Origin: Xanthomonas sp. F10
GTDB lineage: Bacteria > Pseudomonadota > Gammaproteobacteria > Xanthomonadales > Xanthomonadaceae
Direction: 5' to 3'
Length of the DNA: 64,000 nucleotides
Assembly (NCBI RefSeq): GCF_014206815.1
Contig: NZ_JACHNP010000004.1
Coordinates: forward strand, 186,001 to 250,000
Positions within the stretch are counted from its first letter, which is position 1. Every line of letters begins with the position of its first letter. Shown one piece after another: positions 57,852-64,000 of this stretch. The notes beneath the pieces are model-generated. The model was not told where the DNA came from. It made no database searches and saw nothing but the letters and a program-made list of their open reading frames with translations. Made by a program: the position numbers and the translations under genes.

Positions 57852-58406
57852 ATGAAAAGGTCGAAGACGACCGCCTTGCTGTTGATGAGCGCCGCGCCGC
57901 TGCTGTTCACCGCCTGCGGGCGCGAGCCGGAAGCCAAGGCGCAGGAAGGCCTGTACACCTCGGTGGATGCCTGCGTGGCGCAGACCCACGACATCGCCAC
58001 CTGCCGCGAGGCGTTCGCGCAGGCGCAGAAGCAGGCCGCCGAGCAGGGGCCCAAGTACGCCAGCCGCGAGCAGTGCGCGCAGGACTATGCGCCGGAGCGC
58101 TGCGTGGAGCAGCGCGACAGCCACGGCCACTCCTTCATCGGGCCGATGATGACCGGCTTCTTCCTGTCGCAGATGCTCAACAACAACCGCGCCGCCGGGT
58201 TCAATGCCGCGCCCGCCTACCAGGACCGGCAGGACCAGTGGCAGCGGCCGGCGTCCTATTCCGGCGGTGCCGGCGCGGCCGCGGCCGGCAGCAGCCTGCG
58301 CGGCAACCAGACCATGACCCACATCGGCGCCACGCCGAATCGGGCGGTCACCGTCAGCCGCGGCGGTTTCGGCGAATCCGGCGGTGGGCGCGGCTTCGGC
58401 AGCTGA
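57852..58406 (+). CDS. ygiB: DUF1190 family protein YgiB
   Basis: A 184-residue protein with an N-terminal signal peptide or lipobox (LLFTACGR). It shows the DUF1190 pattern: TSVDACVAQTHDIATCREAF, ASREQCAQDYAPERCVEQ, HSFIGPMMTGFFLSQML and a Gly-rich, Ser-rich end. In E. coli ygiB lies upstream of ygiC, as here. Function unknown; in enterics the pair is linked to biofilm and envelope traits. Good spacing to ygiC (33 bases). Confidence 0.85.
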   Translation: MKRSKTTALLLMSAAPLLFTACGREPEAKAQEGLYTSVDACVAQTHDIATCREAFAQAQKQAAEQGPKYASREQCAQDYAPERCVEQRDSHGHSFIGPMMTGFFLSQMLNNNRAAGFNAAPAYQDRQDQWQRPASYSGGAGAAAAGSSLRGNQTMTHIGATPNRAVTVSRGGFGESGGGRGFGS

Positions 58407-58439
58407 GCCCGGCTCTCTTTCCATCGCACGAGACCCCGC

Positions 58440-59621
58440 ATGAAACGCATCGCGATCGTCGAGCGCGGCGACTGGCGCGCCCAGGCCGCGGAGTACGGCT
58501 TCCGTTTCCACACCATCGACGGGCAGCGCTACTGGGACGAACGCGCCTACTACGCGTTCAGCCTGCGCCAGATCGAACGCGATCTGGAGGATCCCAGCGC
58601 CGAACTGCATGCGATGGCGATGGGCCTGCTCGACGAGATCGTCGCCAGCGAGGCGTTGATGCAGCAGCTGGCGATTCCGCCGGCGTTCCGCGACTGGATC
58701 GCCGACAGCTGGCGGCGCCGCGAGCCGCATCTGTACGGGCGCCTGGACCTGGCCTACGACGGCCGTGGCCCGGCCAAGCTGTACGAACTGAACTACGACA
58801 CGCCGACCTCGCTGTTCGAGTCGGCGTTCTTCCAGTGGCAGTGGCTGGAGGACCAGCGCGCGCAGGGCCGCCTGCCGGACGACGCCGACCAGTTCAACTC
58901 CATCCACGAGGCCTTGCTGGAGCGCTTCGCCGCGCTCGCCGGCTGGCTGCCGCCGCCGCTGTACTTCGCCGCGGTGCGCGATTCGGAAGAGGACCAGGGC
59001 ACGGTCGCCTACCTGCGCGACTGCGCCGCGCAGGCCGGCGTCGGCGGCGAGCTGATCGCGATCGAGGACATCGGCCTGTCCAGCGATGGCCGCTACACCG
59101 ATCTGGACGACACGGTGATCGGCGCGCTGTTCAAGCTGTATCCGCTGGAGGACATGTTCGCCGAGCGCTTCGGCCAGGCCCTGCTGGGCTCGGGCCTGCG
59201 CCTGCTGGAGCCGCCGTGGAAGGCGCTGCTCAGCAACAAGGGCATCCTGCCGCTGCTGTGGGAGCGCCATCGCGGCCATCCCAACCTGCTGCCGGCCGCG
59301 TTCGATGACGGCAGTGCCTTGCCGCCGGGCTGGGTGCGCAAGCCGCTGCATTCGCGCGAGGGCGCCAACATCGTGCTGCACCTGGACGATGGCCGTGTGC
59401 TGGAGAGCGACGGGCCCTATGCCGGGCCGTATGTCCGCCAGCAGGCGCATCCGCTGCCGGCGTTCGAGGGCCGCTACCCGATGGTCGGCAGCTGGATCGT
59501 CGGCGACCGCGCCTGCGGCATCGGCATCCGCGAGGACGATGGCCCGATCACCCGCGACAGCGCGCGGTTCCTGCCGCACGCCATCGTCGAGGACGCGCGG
59601 CCTGGCGTGCTGTATGCCTGA
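58440..59621 (+). CDS. ygiC: Glutathionylspermidine synthase-like ATP-grasp protein YgiC
   Basis: A 393-residue ATP-grasp ligase of the C-terminal glutathionylspermidine-synthase family. Marks are YELNYDTPTSLFESAFFQW (the E-L-N-x-D-T-P-T segment), a metal-binding Asp/Glu area near YTDLDDTVIGALFKLYPLED, KALLSNKGILPLLWERHRGH, and GANIVLHLDDGRV. Unlike true Gsp synthase it has no amidase domain, so it belongs to the YgiC/YjfC group with unknown substrate. Its stop overlaps the start of the zinc-ribbon gene by eight bases. Confidence 0.9.
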   Translation: MKRIAIVERGDWRAQAAEYGFRFHTIDGQRYWDERAYYAFSLRQIERDLEDPSAELHAMAMGLLDEIVASEALMQQLAIPPAFRDWIADSWRRREPHLYGRLDLAYDGRGPAKLYELNYDTPTSLFESAFFQWQWLEDQRAQGRLPDDADQFNSIHEALLERFAALAGWLPPPLYFAAVRDSEEDQGTVAYLRDCAAQAGVGGELIAIEDIGLSSDGRYTDLDDTVIGALFKLYPLEDMFAERFGQALLGSGLRLLEPPWKALLSNKGILPLLWERHRGHPNLLPAAFDDGSALPPGWVRKPLHSREGANIVLHLDDGRVLESDGPYAGPYVRQQAHPLPAFEGRYPMVGSWIVGDRACGIGIREDDGPITRDSARFLPHAIVEDARPGVLYA

Positions 59622-60288
59622 GTCGCAGTCGCGCGCCGAAGCGGCGTCGCCTGGCGCGCCGCGTCGGCATCGCAACGACGGCACGCCCTTGGCCGCCTAT
59701 GCGGACCAGGTGGCGGTGCGCTGCCATCGCTGCGGCGCGCCGGGCTGGGTGCTGGCGCAGTGGGAGCCGTATCGCTGGCAGGCACGCTTCCGTTGCGGAG
59801 AGTGCGCCGCGGGGCTGGACAGCGACGCCGACGACTGGGTGGGGGCGGTGCAGCTGGAAGGCCATCGCGCCTGCGGGCATTGCGGACACAAATGGGTCCG
59901 GGTGCGTGCGACATCGACCGGCGCAGCATCTCCACCGGCAACCTTGTCCGGACGTTGCGCGCAGTGCGGAAAGAGCAGCCCGGTGGCCGTCACCGCGTAC
60001 CGTGTGCGCGACGGATCGCCCTGCGATCCGCATTTCGGCCTGCCGTTGGCGCTGGTCGCGCCGACCCGCGCCGGCGTGCTGTGGGCCTACAACCCGCGCC
60101 ATCTGCAGGAACTGCAGGACTATGTGGCGGCGACGCTGCGCGAACGCCGCGGTCTGTTCGGCCGCTCGATGGTGGCGCGCTTGCCGGCGTGGATGAAGCT
60201 GGCGCGGCACCGGCCGCTGATGCTGCGGACGCTGCAGCGCCTGCAGCAGGCCGGTGCGCAGTTGCCGCCGGTGCCTGCGGCGACGTGA
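59614..60288 (+). CDS. Zinc-ribbon protein in the ygiBC operon
   Basis: A 224-residue protein with four CxxC pairs (CHRCG, CGECA, CGHCG, CAQCG) in residues about 38-125, which form two zinc ribbons. The remainder is a helix-rich basic part (YNPRHLQELQDYVAATLRER, later LARHRPLMLRTLQRLQQ). No known enzyme motif. It begins within the last eight bases of ygiC, so translation is coupled. Such ribbon proteins can bind nucleic acids or act as sensors; the role here is not known. Confidence 0.8.
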   Translation: MPESQSRAEAASPGAPRRHRNDGTPLAAYADQVAVRCHRCGAPGWVLAQWEPYRWQARFRCGECAAGLDSDADDWVGAVQLEGHRACGHCGHKWVRVRATSTGAASPPATLSGRCAQCGKSSPVAVTAYRVRDGSPCDPHFGLPLALVAPTRAGVLWAYNPRHLQELQDYVAATLRERRGLFGRSMVARLPAWMKLARHRPLMLRTLQRLQQAGAQLPPVPAAT

Positions 60289-60956
60289 GCGGCGGTGGAG
60301 TGCGAGGCGCTGCCGCCGTGGTCGTGCGCGTGCTGGCTGTGGATGCAATCGGCCCGGCGCGGTTGGCGCGCCTCGCGGCAACGACGATGTGGTGCTGGTT
60401 GGGGCGTTGGACTTCCATGGGTGATGCGGCGAGCGTCGGAACGCCGAGGCGGAGCGCGCGCTTGGAGTTTCCGGGTTTGCGCGCCGGCGCAAGCGATACG
60501 CCAGTAGTGCACCGGTCATGACCGACAAGACCAAGGACAGCATCCTTCTGCAGATTACCGAGGTGCTCGGTCCGTTGCTCAAACGCCAGGGTTCGTGCGC
60601 CGGCGGCATCGGTTCGAACGGCCGATGGCGACGGCAACGTCCGTGGCTATGCGTGCGACGTCGGGCGTGTACGCAGCGTCCGTGCGCATTTTGCCTTTCA
60701 GGTGATTCGCGCGATCTGCGCAATGGATGGGGGCATGCCGCTCAGTCTCTTTCGGTGGCCTGCACCGAGGGCACTGCAGGAGCGGCTTCAGCCGCGACAG
60801 CGTGCCCGTCGCGGCTGAAGCCGCTCCTACATGGGGGCGGCGATTGCAGCGGAACAACAACCGCTCGCACCTGCGTTGCCACGCTACGGCGCTGTGCTGG
60901 CTGCTGGCATCCAAACCAAGAACGGGAAGGCGCAACGCCGCCCTAGCCAAGGCGCG
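60289..60956. other. Gene-poor stretch with REP hairpin and a possible gene remnant
   Basis: 668 bases. A short plausible N-terminus (MTDKTKDSILLQITEVLGPLL) begins at 60518 but soon runs into Arg/Cys-rich frame that looks non-coding, so it may be a decayed gene. A perfect REP pair is at 60778-60828. No other gene seen. Confidence 0.5.
60778..60828. repeat. Perfect REP inverted pair (BIME-like)
   Basis: 21-bp arms (60778-60798 and 60808-60828) with a 9-base loop. The left arm reads AGGAGCGGCTTCAGCCGCGA and then C. The most symmetrical REP structure in the window. Confidence 0.85.
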
Positions 60957-62255
60957 CTACAGCAAGCCGTCGCGCTTCACCGCCAGGTAGCGCTCGATCA
61001 GCGCGGCGGGCAGCTCCTCGCCGGTGACGTCGAGCACCATCACGCCGTGGCTGCGCAGGGCGTCGTGCGCGGCGCTGCGTTGCTGCAGGTAGCGTGCCAC
61101 CGCGCCGGCCTGCACCGCCTGCGGCAGGTCGTGGACGTCCTCGCTCAGCGCCTGGTCCAGCTCGCGCTCGCGCAGGCTGGCCACGCAGACCAGGTGGCGG
61201 CGCTGCAGCAGGCGCACCGCGGCCAGCAGGTCCTCGATGTCCTCGTCGCGTACGTTGCTGACCAGCATCACCAGCGCGCGGCGTCGCTGGCGCAGCGACA
61301 GTTCGGTGGCCGCAGCCAGGTAGTCGGTGGCCACCGGCTGCGGCTGCAGGTCGTAGCTGGCGCGCAGCAGCACGTCGACCGTGGCCATGCCGCGTTGCGG
61401 CGCCACCCAGCGCGCCTCGCCGCCGCTGGCCATCATGCCCACCGCGTCGCCCTGGCGCAGCGCCAGGTACGACACCACCAGCGCCGCATTGAGCACATGG
61501 TCGAAGTGCGACAGGCCGCGTTCGCTGGCCAGCATCCGCCGCCCGGTGTCGATCAGCATCAGCAACTGCTGGTTCTTCTCGTCCTGGTACTCGCGCGAGA
61601 TCAGCTTGCGCGCGCGCGAGGTGGCCTTCCAGTCGATCTGGCGCAGGCTGTCGCCGATGCGGTACTCGCGCATCTGGTGGAAGTCGGTGCCTTCGCCGCG
61701 GCGCCGCTTCAGGTGCGCGCCGACCAGACGCGAGGCCTGTTCCGCACTGAACGGGGCGAAGCGGGTCAGGGGCGCGAAGTTCGGATACACGCGCACGGTC
61801 TGCGCCGACCCGGCCAGGCGTTGCTGCCACCACAGGCGCCAGGGCGCATGCAAGCGCAGGTGGGTGCCGTCGAAGGCGAAGCGGCCGCGCGCGGTCGGGC
61901 GCAGTTGATAGCGCACCTGGGTCTGGTGCGCGGCGGGCAGGGTCATGCGCTGCGGCAGGCCCTGCAGTTCCCAGCCGCTGGGCACCAGGTCGAACAGATC
62001 CACGCGCTGGCGCTGCGCGCTGTCCAGGTGCAGCACGACCTCGCGCTGCACGCCCAGCGGCAGCGCTTCGGGCAACTCGCGGCGCACCTGCGGCGTCGGC
62101 CGCCGCCACAGCCGCCACGCATCCAGCGCCGCGACCAGCGCGATGCCTGCCGCGGCCGCCTGCCAGCTCCACAGCGGCAGCCAGCCCAGCGCCACGGCCA
62201 GGCCGCACAGCGCCCACAGTGCGAGCAGGGCCAGCAGGGGCGGGGCGGGTCTCAT
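60957..62255 (-). CDS. DUF58 domain membrane protein
   Basis: A 432-residue protein. Two short N-terminal helices (about residues 6-24 and 30-45), a beta-rich part, and the DUF58 core GTDFHQMREYRIGDSLRQID followed by WKATSRARKLISREYQDE. A vWA-like fold follows (QQLLMLIDTGRRML; RALVMLVSNVRDED). It is the last gene of a MoxR-type operon (order DUF4350, MoxR, DUF58). In other bacteria such operons help assemble or mature membrane or metal proteins. The start at 62255 is set by the operon gap. Confidence 0.9.
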   Translation of the reverse strand: MRPAPPLLALLALWALCGLAVALGWLPLWSWQAAAAGIALVAALDAWRLWRRPTPQVRRELPEALPLGVQREVVLHLDSAQRQRVDLFDLVPSGWELQGLPQRMTLPAAHQTQVRYQLRPTARGRFAFDGTHLRLHAPWRLWWQQRLAGSAQTVRVYPNFAPLTRFAPFSAEQASRLVGAHLKRRRGEGTDFHQMREYRIGDSLRQIDWKATSRARKLISREYQDEKNQQLLMLIDTGRRMLASERGLSHFDHVLNAALVVSYLALRQGDAVGMMASGGEARWVAPQRGMATVDVLLRASYDLQPQPVATDYLAAATELSLRQRRRALVMLVSNVRDEDIEDLLAAVRLLQRRHLVCVASLRERELDQALSEDVHDLPQAVQAGAVARYLQQRSAAHDALRSHGVMVLDVTGEELPAALIERYLAVKRDGLL

Positions 62256-62263
62256 GGGGGGCT

Positions 62264-62392
62264 CGGGACCCGGGACCCGGGACCGGGGACCCGGAACAGC
62301 AGGATGCCGGACCGGTGGTCGCGACGTAACGCACATAGCCTCCGCGGCTGTACGCCTTCGCTTTTACGGGTCCCGGGTCCCGGGTCCCGGGT
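62264..62392. repeat. Facing heptamer arrays (CGGGACC / GGTCCCG) between MoxR and DUF58 genes
   Basis: About four copies of CGGGACC at 62264-62294 face about three and a half copies of the inverse GGGTCCC at 62367-62392, with some 72 bases between. The mRNA of the operon would fold into a long hairpin with a loop there. It is the only sizeable gap (166 bases) in the operon. Confidence 0.75.
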
Positions 62393-62421
62393 CGCGACCG
62401 TTCTCCCAGCCTCCCACCACC

Positions 62422-63414
62422 TCATTTCCGCGGCGCCTCCACCTTGGCCAGCAGGGCGCTCAGGGCGTCGTCGGCGCTCTGGCCTTCGATCTGCAGTTCC
62501 GGGGCCAGGGCGATGCGGTGGCGCAGGGCCGGCTTGGCCACGTCGCGGATGTCGTCGGGGATGACGAAGTCGCGGCCGGACAGCACCGCCTGCGCGCGCG
62601 CCGCGCGGACCAGGGCGATGCTGCCGCGGGGGCCGGCGCCCAGGGCGATGCCGGGCCAGCGACGGGTGGCGGCGACGATGCGCACGGCGTAGTCGATCAC
62701 CTGCGGGTCGACGGCGATGGCGGCAGTGCCGGCCTGCATCGCCACCACGTCCTCGGCGCCCAGCACGCGCGGCACCTGCGACAGGTCGAAGTCGCCGGCG
62801 CTGCGGCCGCTGGTGACCGCGGCGACCATCCGCGCCTCGTCCTCCAGCTGCGGGTAGTCGATCAGGATCTTCAGCAGGAAGCGGTCCAACTGCGCTTCCG
62901 GCAGCGGGTAGGTGCCTTCCTGCTCCACCGGGTTCTGCGTGGCCAGGGCCAGGAACGGCGGCGCCAGCGGGAAGGCCGTGCCTTCGATGGTGACCTGGCC
63001 TTCCTGCATCACTTCTAGCAGCGCCGACTGGGTCTTGGCCGGGGCGCGGTTGATCTCGTCGGCCAGCAGCAGGTGGGTGAACACCGGGCCGCGACGGATC
63101 TTGAAGCTCTCGGTCTTGGGGTCGTACACGGCGTGGCCGCTGACATCGCTGGGCATCAGGTCCGGGGTGAACTGCACGCGTGCGTAGTTCAGTTCCAGCG
63201 CCTGCGCCAGCGCGCGCACCAGCAGGGTCTTGCCGAGGCCGGGCACGCCCTCGATCAGCACATGGCCGCCGGCCAGCAGCGCGATCAGGATCTGCTCCAG
63301 CACCTGCGGCTGGCCGATGAAGGCGTGGCCGACCGCGGCGCGGATCGCCTCGGCGCGTTCGATCAGGGCAGGGCCGGCGAGCGGCGCGACGGCGTCGGAG
63401 GAGGCGGTGGTCAT
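62422..63414 (-). CDS. MoxR-family AAA+ ATPase
   Basis: A 330-residue AAA+ chaperone. Walker A GVPGLGKT (about residue 57), Walker [22 protein letters not shown], the sensor stretch [20 protein letters not shown] and arginine finger region QLDRFLLK, all typical of the MoxR proper subfamily. Works with vWA-domain partners in the same operon (DUF58). The start overlaps the stop of the upstream DUF4350 gene by four bases. Confidence 0.93.
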   Translation of the reverse strand: MTTASSDAVAPLAGPALIERAEAIRAAVGHAFIGQPQVLEQILIALLAGGHVLIEGVPGLGKTLLVRALAQALELNYARVQFTPDLMPSDVSGHAVYDPKTESFKIRRGPVFTHLLLADEINRAPAKTQSALLEVMQEGQVTIEGTAFPLAPPFLALATQNPVEQEGTYPLPEAQLDRFLLKILIDYPQLEDEARMVAAVTSGRSAGDFDLSQVPRVLGAEDVVAMQAGTAAIAVDPQVIDYAVRIVAATRRWPGIALGAGPRGSIALVRAARAQAVLSGRDFVIPDDIRDVAKPALRHRIALAPELQIEGQSADDALSALLAKVEAPRK

Positions 63415-64000
63415 AACTGGTTTCTCATCTGGACGAGGAGGCGGATGCGCTCGCGCAAGGCGGCGGGCTGGTGGGGCGGTGGCGGCTGCAGCGCCTGTTC
63501 GACCTGCGCCACCGGCAGCTGCAGGCGGTCGGCGATGGCGGCGGCCTGGGCCGGGCCCTCCAGCGCGGCGGCGATCGGCGCGCGCCGGCGCAGCCGCGCC
63601 AGGAACGCCTCGCGCACCGCCGCGTGCAGCAGGTCGGCGCGGCCGTAGCGCAGCAGGTGTTCGCCGCTGGCGCGCACGTGTTCCAGCAGCGAGCGGCGGT
63701 CGGCCGGCGGTGCGGCGCGCAGCGGCCCGAAGCGCTGCATGCGCGACCACAGCCAGGCCAGCAGGATCAGCAGCGCCGGCAGCCAGGCCGGCCAGCCGCG
63801 GGTGAACAGGGTGCGCCACAGCGACGGCAGTTCGGCCGAATAGACCAGGTGGATGGTGCCCTGGCCGTAGTTCGGCCCCAGCACCTGGCGGGCGAGCAGG
63901 CGGTTGCCGGCCTCGCGCAGCCCGCCGCCGCGCAGGACCGGGTCGTTCTGCATCGGCGAACCATCGAACATCTTGCCGATCCGGCTGTCCTGGTTCTCGA
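63411..64000 (-). CDS. DUF4350 domain protein, C-terminal part
   Basis: Partial; the frame is open to the right edge. Visible: the end of the N-terminal domain ([40 protein letters not shown]), one transmembrane helix ([19 protein letters not shown]), and a helix-rich C-terminus ([20 protein letters not shown]) that continues [14 protein letters not shown]. This is the DUF4350 layout, which commonly goes with MoxR and DUF58. Overlaps the MoxR start by four bases (ATGA). Confidence 0.85.
   Translation of the reverse strand, partial: ENQDSRIGKMFDGSPMQNDPVLRGGGLREAGNRLLARQVLGPNYGQGTIHLVYSAELPSLWRTLFTRGWPAWLPALLILLAWLWSRMQRFGPLRAAPPADRRSLLEHVRASGEHLLRYGRADLLHAAVREAFLARLRRRAPIAAALEGPAQAAAIADRLQLPVAQVEQALQPPPPHQPAALRERIRLLVQMRNQL

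Noticed and set aside
56367-59684. A 1105-codon open frame on the minus strand opposite the GH5, ygiB and ygiC genes
   Set aside because: His/Arg/Ala/Gly-rich composition with no domain and no ribosome site; it is a shadow of plus-strand genes with known motifs.
60518-60946. 142-codon frame starting MTDKTKDSILLQ
   Set aside because: Only the first 25 residues look like protein, the rest is Arg/Cys/Ser-rich and runs through the REP hairpin.
62264-62392. CRISPR array
   Set aside because: Repeat unit is 7 bases without spacers; no cas genes in the window. No other direct-repeat/spacer pattern was seen anywhere.

Overview
The window looks like chromosome of a high-GC gammaproteobacterium of the family Xanthomonadaceae, most likely Xanthomonas or a close relative. 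The evidence is the strong GC bias at third codon positions, the REP-type palindromes (core GGAGCGGCTTCAGCCGCGAC and relatives), several secreted peptidases and hydrolases, a katB-ankB pair, and an integron-type cassette array directly downstream of ilvD, which is the known Xanthomonas integron position. All functional calls come from reading motifs by eye; no database search was run.

Layout. 1-700: end of a Flp/Tad pilus locus (pilin and a TadE/G-like protein). 1.36-3.2 kb: an ABC-2 export pair. 3.3-10 kb: ferredoxin-NADP reductase, a membrane protein plus small HTH regulator, a lipoprotein alpha/beta hydrolase, a NatA/NatB-type ABC exporter and a CPBP protease. 10-20 kb: TonB-like lipoprotein, small membrane proteins, a glutathione S-transferase, dipeptidyl peptidase IV, a DUF885 protein and two paralogous Cys-rich secreted proteins of unknown function. 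19.9-32 kb: hemB, an epimerase with a divergent LysR regulator, a secreted nuclease, a giant PepSY-flavodoxin-reductase fusion with a Fur-like box, aroE and dinG.

32.1-38.4 kb is the most interesting region. It holds an apparent operon of a HlyD-type membrane fusion protein, an ABC exporter with an N-terminal C39 leader peptidase, a 58-residue precursor peptide with a double-glycine-type leader and a Thr/Asp/Glu/Ile/Val core, an ATP-grasp ligase of the graspetide (omega-ester peptide) type, and a secreted DUF6624 protein. A second DUF6624 gene follows. I read this as an uncharacterised RiPP (graspetide-like) system in which the ligase crosslinks Thr and Asp/Glu side chains of the core, and the exporter removes the leader and secretes the product. 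A strong perfect hairpin between precursor and ligase genes probably sets their expression ratio.

38.7-50 kb: secreted catalase and ankyrin partner, an unusual SDR protein with a Cys4 segment, metallophosphoesterase, MFS transporter, Tat-exported phosphoesterase, AI-2E-type permease and small conserved proteins. 51.3-54.1 kb: a cassette array with four good attC-like sites and one weaker one, lying against ilvD with no integrase gene in the window (a CALIN). Its cassettes encode unknown proteins, a DUF4272 lipoprotein and one decayed gene. 54.3-64 kb: ilvD, a Tat-exported GH5 glycosidase, the ygiB-ygiC-zinc ribbon operon, and a DUF4350-MoxR-DUF58 operon that runs off the right edge.
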